DNA of 6,041 nt from Bacillota bacterium. Its GTDB lineage: Bacteria; Bacillota; Tb-RUG-66. The position numbers were made by a program, and so were the translations under genes. Location of the stretch: NCBI GenBank assembly GCA_016288255.1, contig JAEEYS010000020.1:1-6041 (forward strand), written 5' to 3'. The notes below the pieces were generated by a model, which saw nothing but the letters and a program-made list of their open reading frames with translations, made no database searches and was not told the DNA's origin. Each line of letters opens with the position of its first letter. The stretch's first letter is position 1. Below, one piece after another: positions 1 to 6,041 of this stretch.

Positions 1-1987
1 CGATCCGGATCTGGTGATCCCCAATCGAGAGCTTTCTATTCGGAAAGGAGCTTTAAAACCATACAGCAACAATCTGGATACTTGGTATTTAAAACTGCTG
101 GAAAGCGTGGGAAGGCAATATGGGTTTACGTTGGATACACCCATAAAGGATTTGACGGAAGAGCAGCTCAATAAAATTTTGTATGGGACGGGAGAAGAAA
201 AGATCCATATGCGGATCTCCAGCGATACCCGCACCCATGAATATAACGCGCCTTATGAAGGGGTCATCCATAATCTGGAAAGAAGGCACAGAGAAACTTC
301 TTCCGAATGGATGAAAGCGGAGATCGAGTCTTATATGACCAGTATCCCCTGCGAGCATTGCCATGGTACCAGATTAAAACCGGAGGCGCGGTCTGTATAT
401 GTGGGCGGATTGGCGATCCATGAACTGACGGCATTGTCGGTAAAGGATATGAAGAAATTTTTTGAAGAGCTCGAATTGACAGAGATGGAACAGATGATCG
501 CGGATCAGATCTTGAAGGAGATCCATGCCAGATTGGGATTTTTGATCGATGTGGGCATCGGGTATTTGACACTGAACAGAAACGCGGGCACTTTATCCGG
601 CGGGGAAGCTCAGCGGATCCGTCTGGCGACCCAGATCGGGTCCGGTTTGGTGGGGGTACTGTATATTTTGGACGAGCCTTCCATTGGGCTCCATCAGCGG
701 GACAACGCGAAGCTGTTAAAGACATTGAAGAATTTGAGAGATCTGGGCAATACGGTGATCGTGGTGGAACATGACGGGGAAACCATGATGGCGGCGGACC
801 AGATCATCGATATCGGACCGGGCGCGGGCGAACACGGAGGACGTGTGGTGGCGCAGGGCACGGTGGAAGAGATCATGGCCAATGAGGATTCCATTACGGG
901 AAAATATTTAAGCGGTAAGCGGAGCATTCCCATGCGGAAAGAACGCCGGAAATTGAATGGCAAAAATATTGTGGTGTATGGCGCAAAAGAAAATAATCTA
1001 AAGAATATCACGGTAAAATTTCCATTGAATGTGATGACTTGTGTGACCGGTGTTTCCGGTTCCGGTAAGTCCACTCTTGTGAATGAGATCTTGTATAAAG
1101 CAGGCGCGGCACAGGTCAACAGAGCCAATACAAAACCGGGAAAACATAAAAATATCAAAGGATTTGAACAAATAGACAAGATCATCAATATCGATCAATC
1201 GCCTATTGGCAGGACGCCTCGTTCCAATCCCGCGACCTATACTAAGGTATTCGATTTGATCCGGGATATTTTTGCTTCTGTGCCGGAAGCAAAAATGCGG
1301 GGGTATCAGAAAGGACGGTTCAGCTTTAATGTGAAAGGCGGCCGCTGTGAAGCCTGCCGCGGAGACGGGATATTAAAGATAGAAATGCACTTTTTGCCGG
1401 ACGTGTATGTGCCTTGTGAAGTGTGCAAGGGAAAACGGTATAACAGAGAAACTTTGGAAGTAAAATATAAGGGAAAAAGCATCTCCGATGTGCTGGATAT
1501 GACGGTGGAAGAAGCGCTGGAATTTTTTAAGAACCACAACAGCATCAGAGCGAAATTACAGACGCTGTATGATGTGGGACTTGGATATATCCGCCTGGGA
1601 CAGCCTTCCACGACGTTATCCGGCGGGGAAGCGCAAAGAGTGAAACTGGCGACGGAATTGTCCAAAAAAGCGACGGGAAAGACCCTTTATATTTTGGATG
1701 AGCCGACGACGGGACTTCATTTTGAAGACGTGAAATCACTCCTAAGCGTGCTGAATCGGCTGGCAGATCAGAATAATACCATTGTGGTCATTGAACACAA
1801 TCTGGACGTGATCAAGTCGGCAGACTATATCATTGATCTGGGGCCGGAAGGCGGCGACGAAGGCGGCACTGTGATCGCGACAGGCACGCCGGAAGAGATC
1901 GCAGCACAGAAGGACGTTTCTTATACGGGACAATTTTTGGATATCGTTTTGGACTGGGACAAGAAAGTAGTCGATCCGCAAAAATAA
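1..1987 (+). CDS. uvrA: UvrA, excinuclease ABC subunit A (3' part; 5' end outside window)
   Basis: UvrA is the cytoplasmic ATPase that dimerises, scans DNA for bulky lesions and loads UvrB in nucleotide excision repair. The frame is open from base 2, giving 661 residues in the window. The GTG at base 14 is internal, because the codons before it (DPDLV) still match the family. E. coli UvrA is about 940 residues, so roughly 280 residues are missing, including the first Walker A. Numbering from base 2, I see a CxxC at 117/120 (CEHCHGTR), an ABC signature LSGGEAQR at 198-205 and Walker [13 protein letters not shown] with Asp224-Glu225. The second half has Walker [10 protein letters not shown] at 350-358, zinc-module cysteines 449/452 and 472/475, LSGGEAQR at 539-546 and Walker B with Asp566-Glu567. 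The [18 protein letters not shown] block is diagnostic of UvrA. No key residue is missing in the visible part. It ends 43 bases before a terminator, so it is the last gene of its transcript and not part of the following operon. Confidence 0.98.
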   Translation, partial: DPDLVIPNRELSIRKGALKPYSNNLDTWYLKLLESVGRQYGFTLDTPIKDLTEEQLNKILYGTGEEKIHMRISSDTRTHEYNAPYEGVIHNLERRHRETSSEWMKAEIESYMTSIPCEHCHGTRLKPEARSVYVGGLAIHELTALSVKDMKKFFEELELTEMEQMIADQILKEIHARLGFLIDVGIGYLTLNRNAGTLSGGEAQRIRLATQIGSGLVGVLYILDEPSIGLHQRDNAKLLKTLKNLRDLGNTVIVVEHDGETMMAADQIIDIGPGAGEHGGRVVAQGTVEEIMANEDSITGKYLSGKRSIPMRKERRKLNGKNIVVYGAKENNLKNITVKFPLNVMTCVTGVSGSGKSTLVNEILYKAGAAQVNRANTKPGKHKNIKGFEQIDKIINIDQSPIGRTPRSNPATYTKVFDLIRDIFASVPEAKMRGYQKGRFSFNVKGGRCEACRGDGILKIEMHFLPDVYVPCEVCKGKRYNRETLEVKYKGKSISDVLDMTVEEALEFFKNHNSIRAKLQTLYDVGLGYIRLGQPSTTLSGGEAQRVKLATELSKKATGKTLYILDEPTTGLHFEDVKSLLSVLNRLADQNNTIVVIEHNLDVIKSADYIIDLGPEGGDEGGTVIATGTPEEIAAQKDVSYTGQFLDIVLDWDKKVVDPQK

Positions 1988-2030
1988 ATAGCATCGAAAA
2001 GAGAGAATCGTCTTGGGAAAGATGGTTTCC

Positions 2031-2072
2031 GCATAAAAACAACCATACCGCAGATATGGTTGTTTTTTATGC
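2031..2072 (+). terminator. Intrinsic terminator of uvrA, possibly bidirectional
   Basis: The left arm (2031-2047) and right arm (2055-2072) pair over 17 base pairs with one extra T on the right side. The core is AACAACCATA against TATGGTTGTT around a 7-base loop (2048-2054). The right side of the core runs into six Ts (2063-2068). Because the left side carries five As, the structure would also present a short T-tract on the opposite strand, so it could stop transcription from either side. It starts 43 bases after the uvrA stop codon. Confidence 0.85.
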
Positions 2073-2146
2073 TTGTTTTGATGGACTTTTTAAAATTTTC
2101 GGGAAAAGATACGGTCTTTTCATTCCTTTTTATTTTATAGTTGAAG

Positions 2147-2178
2147 ATTCATCGAAATTGGCCAAATAGGAGATGAAT
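2147..2178. repeat. Weak inverted repeat upstream of the nrd promoter
   Basis: ATTCATC (2147-2153) is the reverse complement of GATGAAT (2172-2178), with an 18-base spacer that contains the 8-base palindrome TTGGCCAA (2158-2165). Just upstream, TATAGTTG (2136-2143) repeats 8 bases of the left arm of the operator-like palindrome at 2223-2248. Together these lie 14-56 bases upstream of the -35 box, where an activator or auxiliary repressor site could be. Short repeats in AT-rich DNA arise easily by chance, so a function is unproven. Confidence 0.3.
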
Positions 2179-2191
2179 TTTCTGAATCCTA

Positions 2192-2220
2192 TTGACAAGT
2201 GTGCGCTAATTTTATATCAT
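2192..2220 (+). promoter_or_regulatory. Sigma-A-type promoter of the nrdG-nrdD operon
   Basis: A consensus -35 box TTGACA (2192-2197) is followed after exactly 17 bases by TATCAT (2215-2220), one mismatch from TATAAT. Transcription would start near 2227, giving a leader of about 40 bases before the ATG at 2268. It is the best promoter in the 280-base gap after uvrA and is correctly oriented. Its start point falls inside the palindrome at 2223-2248. Confidence 0.8.
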
Positions 2221-2222
2221 AA

Positions 2223-2248
2223 AATATAGTTGGAGAGTCAACTATATT
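2223..2248. promoter_or_regulatory. Palindromic operator, probably for the MarR domain encoded downstream
   Basis: AATATAGTTG (2223-2232) and CAACTATATT (2239-2248) are perfect 10-base inverted repeats separated by 6 bases. AT-rich palindromes with TAGTTG/CAACTA arms are typical of MarR-family operators. The site begins 2 bases after the -10 box and covers the predicted transcription start, so bound protein would block initiation. The nearest downstream gene begins with a MarR domain, which makes autorepression the simplest reading. In RNA the same bases could form a 10-base-pair hairpin with a 6-base loop in the leader, which is an alternative role. It is not followed by a T-tract suitable for termination. 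Confidence 0.7.
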
Positions 2249-2267
2249 ATTTTGATAGGATGTTTCT

Positions 2268-3413
2268 ATGGATACCATTCTCAGCAATTCTATTTTATAT
2301 CGCTCCACGCAGAAGTATTTTGATGATAAATTAAAAGAATTTGGAATAGGCTATGGGCAATTGGTCGTTTTGATCATCTTAAACGAAAATCCCAATATTA
2401 CGATGGCCGAGATCACAAAAATAGGCAATTTCGATAAAGCGACGATATCGAAGTCGATCCAAAAGCTGTCGAAAGAAGGTTTTGTGAAATTTGAAGCGCA
2501 GGAAAACGATAGGCGGTCCAAAAAAATCATTTTGACGCAAAAAGCGAAAACGCTGATCTCCGATATCTATTCCATCAGAAAAGATTTTACCAATATCATT
2601 ACGAAAAATATGACGATCAAAGAAATTGAGATGATGTCGATTTTGTTCGATAAAATGCTGCAAAATCTGGAAGAGATCAGTGTGCAAGAGGAGTTTGCGG
2701 AGAATGAGTTTCCGGAGTTTTACGCCTGGAACAAGGTAAGCATGATCGATTATCCGGGGCATGCTGCCTGCACCCTTTATACGGGAGGCTGCAACATGAA
2801 ATGTCCGTTTTGTCATAACAAAGAGCTTGTTTTTTTGAGTGAGGATACCTTGAGTATTCCGGATGATGAGATCGGCAGTTATTTGAAGAAAAGGATCGGC
2901 TTGCTGGATGGGATCTGTATATCCGGCGGTGAGCCGTTACTTCATAAAAATATGGTTCCGTTTATAAGAGAGATAAAAAAACTTGGGTATAAAGTAAAGC
3001 TGGACCACAATGGAACAAGGCCGAAAGTATTGGAATATCTATTGGAGCAGAATCTTTTGGATTATGTTGCGATGGATATCAAAAATGCGAAACGGAAGTA
3101 CGGGGAGACCGTGGGGATCAAGGATTTTGATATCAAGCCCATTGAAGAGAGTATCGCCATACTCATGGGTTCTAAGATCCCATACGAATTTCGTACAACG
3201 GTAGTGAATGAACTGCACACGGTTGCGGATATTGAAAAAATAGCGAAATGGATCGCGGGAGCAAACAAATATACCATACAATCCTTTGTGGGTCGAGCTT
3301 CTGTGATCGCAGGCGAGGGAGTATTCACTTCTCCGTCAAAGGAATTTATCGATGCGTGCCGCAAAGCCGCAGAGAAACATATCAAAAATGTTTCGGTAGT
3401 TTACGCGAATTAA
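2268..3413 (+). CDS. nrdG: MarR-family repressor fused to class III ribonucleotide reductase activase (NrdG2-type radical SAM)
   Basis: Residues 1 to about 140 form a complete MarR winged-helix domain: a first dimerisation helix, the helix-turn-helix around 44-72 (MAEI, FDKATISKSIQKL), a wing with the family hallmark DRRSK (81-85), and closing helices at 95-140. From about 152 the protein is a radical-SAM activase of the NrdG2 type. It has WNKVSMIDYPG (154-164), the [4Fe-4S] motif CxxxCxxC with Cys175, Cys179 and Cys182, SGGEP for SAM binding (219-223), KLDHNGT (244-250) and YVAMDIKN (266-273). This enzyme makes the glycyl radical on NrdD using SAM under anaerobic conditions. The frame is uninterrupted, and I find no in-frame start with a good ribosome binding site near the junction, so the fusion seems real. 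AGGA at 2257-2260 lies 7 bases before the ATG. MarR plus NrdG2 lengths account for all 381 residues. nrdD follows after 44 bases. The domain assignments are firm; sensing by the MarR part is inference. Confidence 0.93.
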   Translation: MDTILSNSILYRSTQKYFDDKLKEFGIGYGQLVVLIILNENPNITMAEITKIGNFDKATISKSIQKLSKEGFVKFEAQENDRRSKKIILTQKAKTLISDIYSIRKDFTNIITKNMTIKEIEMMSILFDKMLQNLEEISVQEEFAENEFPEFYAWNKVSMIDYPGHAACTLYTGGCNMKCPFCHNKELVFLSEDTLSIPDDEIGSYLKKRIGLLDGICISGGEPLLHKNMVPFIREIKKLGYKVKLDHNGTRPKVLEYLLEQNLLDYVAMDIKNAKRKYGETVGIKDFDIKPIEESIAILMGSKIPYEFRTTVVNELHTVADIEKIAKWIAGANKYTIQSFVGRASVIAGEGVFTSPSKEFIDACRKAAEKHIKNVSVVYAN

Positions 3414-3444
3414 AAATTTTAAAATATAAAAGTTTATAAAATAC

Positions 3445-3449
3445 GGGGG
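3445..3449 (+). promoter_or_regulatory. Ribosome binding site of nrdD
   Basis: A run of five Gs ends 8 bases before the ATG at 3458. It can pair with the 16S anti-Shine-Dalgarno partly through G-U pairs. It fixes the nrdD start in an otherwise very AT-rich 44-base gap (3414-3457). The gap shows no terminator hairpin, which supports co-transcription of the two genes. Confidence 0.65.
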
Positions 3450-3457
3450 TAAATCTG

Positions 3458-5896
3458 ATGAATAAAACGTTAACGGTTCGGAAAAGAGATGGTAAGTTAG
3501 TAGATTTTAATATTGACAAGATTTCCAACGCGATCGGGAAAGCATTCGACGCTTGTAATGTTCCGACAAGCAGCGATATCTTGAACAAGATCGCGATCGC
3601 GACCACCGCTACTTTTGCGGAAGAGATCAAAGACGGCATCATTGAGATCGAACAGATACAAGACGCTGTGGAAACAACATTGATCCAATGCGGTTACGCA
3701 AAGGTGGCAAAAGCTTATATCCTTTACAGAAAACAGCATGAAAAAGTAAGAAGTGTCAATACGACGCTTTTAGACTATAAAAGCCTTGTAGATAAATATT
3801 TGCATAAAGGGGACTGGCGGGTGAAAGAAAACGCCTCCGTGAAATATTCTATCGGCGGATTGATCTTATCCAACTCAGGCGCCGTTACGGCAAACTATTG
3901 GCTGAGCGAAGCTTATGACCAGGAAATCGGTGAAGCGCACAGAAATTGCTTTATCCATCTGCATGATCTTTCTATGCTGACAGGATACTGCGCAGGCTGG
4001 AGTTTGAAACAGTTGATCGAAAGAGGGATCGATGGGGGTTCCGATCAGATCACATCCGCTCCTGCTTCTCATTTATCGACCCTTTGCAATCAGATGGTCA
4101 ATTTCCTTGGGATCATGCAGAATGAATGGGCCGGAGCGCAAGCGTTTTCTTCGTTTGATACTTATCTTGCTCCTTTTGTAAGAGAGGACAACCTGTCCTA
4201 TAAAGAAGTCAAACAGTGTGTGCAGAGTTTTGTTTATGGCGTAAATACCCCGTCCAGATGGGGAACACAGGCGCCTTTTACGAATTTGACTTTTGACTGG
4301 ACCGTGCCGGAAGACTTGGCAAATGTCAATTGTATCGTTGGCGGGAAAGAGCTGGATTATACTTATAAAGAGTGTCAAAAAGAAATGGACATGGTCAACA
4401 AAGCATTTATCGAAGTGATGCTGGAAGGCGACGCGAACGGACGGGGATTCCAATATCCGATCCCTACTTATTCCATTACAAAAGAATTCAATTGGGATGA
4501 AACGGAAAACAATGAATTGCTGTTTAAGATGACGGCAAAATACGGCACACCTTATTTCAGCAACTATATCAATTCCGATATGAAACCTTCCGATATTCGT
4601 TCCATGTGCTGCAGATTAAGATTGGATCTGAGAGAATTAAGAAAGAAAAGCGGCGGGTTCTTCGGTTCGGGTGAAAATACCGGTTCTATTGGGGTCGTAA
4701 CGCTGAATTTACCGAGAATGGCTTATTTGGCAAAGGATGAAAGCGATTTTTATTATCTTTTGGATAAATATATGGATATTGCTGCCCGGTCTCTTTCGAT
4801 CAAGAGAAAAGTGGTTTCTTCCTTGCTGGATGCGGGATTATACCCCTATACAAAAAGATATTTGGGTTCCTTTGATGATCATTTTTCAACGATCGGCCTT
4901 GTTGGGATGAACGAAGCCGGGTTGAACGCAAAATGGCTTGGGAAAGGAATGGATGATGAAGCGACACAGGACTTTGCGGTGGATGTATTAAATCATATGA
5001 GAGACCGCCTTTCCGATTACCAGGAAAAATACAGTTTTGTCGATGATGACGGGACCAGACATGATATATTATTCAATCTGGAAGCGACACCGGCAGAATC
5101 TACGGCATACCGTTTCGCAAAACATGACAGAGAAGATTTTGGAGACGCTATCATTGTTTCCGGCGGGGAAGACGGAGACGCTCCTTATTATACCAATAGT
5201 ACGCATCTGCCGGTTGGGTTTACGGAAGACGTGTTCCAGGCGCTGGATATCCAGGATAAGCTGCAGCCGTTATATACATCCGGAACGGTATTCCATACCT
5301 ATCTCGGAGAAAGACTTCCTACTTGGGAATCGGCGGCAACCTTGGTCCGGAAAATAGCGGAAAATTATAAACTTCCTTATTTTACATTGTCCCCGACCTA
5401 TTCCATCTGCAAGGAACACGGGTATCTTGTGGGAGAACAAAAAACTTGTCCGTATTGCGGAAAACAAACGGAAGTTTGGAGCAGGATCACCGGTTATTAC
5501 AGACAATTGGCCAACTGGAACGACGGTAAAGCGCAGGAATTCAAAGAACGTTTGGAATATGTTGCGGCCGGGAACGCGGCAACGGGAAATGAAGTCAGAA
5601 AGAAATATGAAGAAAAACAGGAAGTGCAATATAGCGTGAAGCCGCAGGTGATGGACAGAACCAATATAGGAAAGGTCATTACGCTGGTGACGACGCCTAC
5701 CTGCCCGAACTGCAGAGGCGCAAAGGCAGCGCTGGACGCGGCAAATATTGAGTATGAAGTTGTGGACGCAACAAAAAATCCGGAATTCGCAAGTAAATTG
5801 AATATTATGAGCGCGCCGACTTTGGTCGTTCAAAACGGGGAAGACGCGAAATTATTTACCGGACTTTCCGCCATCAACGGATATGTGAAACACTAA
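3458..5896 (+). CDS. nrdD: Anaerobic (class III) ribonucleoside-triphosphate reductase with C-terminal glutaredoxin/NrdH-like domain
   Basis: NrdD reduces ribonucleotides to deoxyribonucleotides in the cytoplasm by glycyl-radical chemistry. Residues 3 to about 97 are an ATP-cone (VRKRDGKLVDFNIDKI), the site where ATP or dATP sets overall activity. The catalytic body follows, with HDLSMLTGYC ending in Cys178, the Cys384-Cys385 pair in RSMCCR (one is expected to be the thiyl radical residue) and VVTLNLPR at 413-420. A zinc site has Cys651, His654, Cys664 and Cys667. The glycyl radical residue is Gly679 in RITGYYR. After a charged linker (about 703-735) comes a glutaredoxin/NrdH-like domain, 736-812. 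It has a CPNC dithiol at 749-752, IEYEVVDA, a cis-proline signature SAPT (785-788) and a G-rich end, which suggests a built-in electron donor. The protein is longer than ordinary NrdD because of this domain. It is translated from the ATG behind GGGGG and followed by a terminator 11 bases after the stop. The partner activase is encoded directly upstream. Confidence 0.97.
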   Translation: MNKTLTVRKRDGKLVDFNIDKISNAIGKAFDACNVPTSSDILNKIAIATTATFAEEIKDGIIEIEQIQDAVETTLIQCGYAKVAKAYILYRKQHEKVRSVNTTLLDYKSLVDKYLHKGDWRVKENASVKYSIGGLILSNSGAVTANYWLSEAYDQEIGEAHRNCFIHLHDLSMLTGYCAGWSLKQLIERGIDGGSDQITSAPASHLSTLCNQMVNFLGIMQNEWAGAQAFSSFDTYLAPFVREDNLSYKEVKQCVQSFVYGVNTPSRWGTQAPFTNLTFDWTVPEDLANVNCIVGGKELDYTYKECQKEMDMVNKAFIEVMLEGDANGRGFQYPIPTYSITKEFNWDETENNELLFKMTAKYGTPYFSNYINSDMKPSDIRSMCCRLRLDLRELRKKSGGFFGSGENTGSIGVVTLNLPRMAYLAKDESDFYYLLDKYMDIAARSLSIKRKVVSSLLDAGLYPYTKRYLGSFDDHFSTIGLVGMNEAGLNAKWLGKGMDDEATQDFAVDVLNHMRDRLSDYQEKYSFVDDDGTRHDILFNLEATPAESTAYRFAKHDREDFGDAIIVSGGEDGDAPYYTNSTHLPVGFTEDVFQALDIQDKLQPLYTSGTVFHTYLGERLPTWESAATLVRKIAENYKLPYFTLSPTYSICKEHGYLVGEQKTCPYCGKQTEVWSRITGYYRQLANWNDGKAQEFKERLEYVAAGNAATGNEVRKKYEEKQEVQYSVKPQVMDRTNIGKVITLVTTPTCPNCRGAKAALDAANIEYEVVDATKNPEFASKLNIMSAPTLVVQNGEDAKLFTGLSAINGYVKH

Positions 5897-5907
5897 AGAA
5901 AAGAATC

Positions 5908-5946
5908 AAAAGAGCCGAAAGAAACGTTTCTTTTGGCTCTTTTTTT
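5908..5946 (+). terminator. Intrinsic terminator of the nrdG-nrdD operon
   Basis: Bases 5908-5925 and 5926-5943 are almost perfect reverse complements; the only non-Watson-Crick pair is a G-U at 5917/5934. The stem core is AGAGCC against GGCTCT, capped by the self-complementary GAAACGTTTC, which would leave a loop of about four bases. A run of six Ts follows at 5941-5946. It starts 11 bases after the nrdD stop codon and closes the operon. Confidence 0.92.
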
Positions 5947-5995
5947 GTGAAAAAAGAAGGGACTTGGTACGGAAAAGCTTATTTTGGAGAGCGTT

Positions 5996-6024
5996 TTGCA
6001 CTTCTTTTGGAAATAGTGTATAGT
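5996..6024 (+). promoter_or_regulatory. Sigma-A-like promoter for the next gene (outside window)
   Basis: TTGCAC (5996-6001) and TATAGT (6019-6024) are separated by 17 bases and match the -35 and -10 consensus at four and five of six positions. Transcription would start near 6031, pointing out of the window. The stretch 5947-6041 shows no gene. Confidence 0.65.
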
Positions 6025-6033
6025 AAGTGTATA
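6015..6033 (+). repeat. Direct repeat AGTGTATA over the downstream promoter
   Basis: AGTGTATA occurs at 6015-6022 and again at 6026-6033, a period of 11 bases or about one helical turn. The first copy contains most of the -10 box and the second covers the expected start site. The spacing would place both copies on the same DNA face. It may be a regulator site, a pair of alternative -10 boxes (TATAGT and TATAAA), or chance. Confidence 0.35.
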
Positions 6034-6041
6034 AAAGAGAA

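Noticed and set aside
264..725. Minus-strand open frame of 153 codons inside uvrA, and similar antisense frames throughout the window (for example 694-1188, 4073-4453 and 5270-5833)
   Set aside because: They lie opposite strongly supported genes, show no recognisable domain and are expected from the codon bias of the sense strand.
593..1639. Direct DNA repeats of about 17 bases at 593 and 1616 in uvrA, with a similar string near 5159
   Set aside because: The two uvrA copies encode the duplicated ABC signature LSGGEAQR of its two ATPase halves. The third is a chance coding similarity around SGGE codons.
2103..2121. Small hairpin GAAAAGA/TCTTTTC followed by T-rich sequence, as a second terminator
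   Set aside because: The stem is 7 mostly A-T pairs and the following T-run is interrupted. The hairpin at 2031-2072 already ends the uvrA transcript.
2173..2229. Small frame of 18 codons starting ATG right after AGGAG, upstream of the MarR fusion
   Set aside because: The Shine-Dalgarno-like sequence touches the ATG with no spacer. The frame also runs across the predicted -35 and -10 boxes and into the operator, so it would not be on the transcript from that promoter.
2213..2256. Possible NrdR boxes in the AT-rich arms around the palindrome
   Set aside because: Aligned to the remembered 16-base NrdR consensus, the better arm matches only about half the positions, and no properly spaced pair is seen. 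The perfect palindrome fits a MarR operator better.
2686..2706. Strong ribosome-binding-like AAGAGGAG at the MarR/NrdG junction, which could start a separate activase
   Set aside because: The ATG 10 bases downstream (2704) is out of frame and its reading frame closes quickly. No in-frame start lies at a good distance. The sequence is explained by Glu codons.

Overview
The window looks like chromosomal DNA of a low-to-moderate-GC anaerobic Firmicute, probably of class Clostridia. The evidence is oxygen-sensitive class III ribonucleotide reductase genes, strong purine-rich ribosome binding sites, sigma-A-type promoters, short T-tailed hairpin terminators and no glutathione-specific gene. I cannot assign a genus from the sequence alone. 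All three coding sequences are on the plus strand, and there are no tRNA, rRNA, CRISPR or insertion-sequence signals.

Bases 1-1987 hold the 3' part of uvrA, the damage-recognition ATPase of nucleotide excision repair. It is cut by the window edge and ends before a long near-symmetric hairpin terminator (2031-2072). The gap from 1988 to 2267 holds that terminator, some weak inverted repeats, a good sigma-A promoter (TTGACA, 17 bases, TATCAT) and a 10+10 base perfect palindrome of MarR-operator type lying over the expected transcription start.

Bases 2268-5896 are a two-gene operon for anaerobic deoxynucleotide synthesis, and both genes are composite. The first (381 codons) joins an N-terminal MarR-family winged-helix repressor to a C-terminal radical-SAM activase of the NrdG2 type. 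The second (812 codons) is NrdD, with an N-terminal ATP-cone, the catalytic glycyl-radical reductase body, and a C-terminal glutaredoxin/NrdH-like domain with a CPNC active site. The two polypeptides would thus supply transcription control, radical activation, allosteric control, catalysis and the dithiol reductant. Activase lies upstream of reductase, with 44 bases between them and no terminator.

The operon ends in a strong hairpin terminator (5908-5946). A new sigma-A-like promoter (5996-6024) with an 11-base-spaced direct repeat then starts the next transcript, whose gene lies outside the window.

The most interesting point is the combination of a MarR-activase fusion with a fitting palindromic operator just upstream. 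It suggests an activase that represses its own operon, possibly in response to redox state or to the state of its iron-sulfur cluster. The fusion is read directly from one uninterrupted frame; the regulatory loop is inference.
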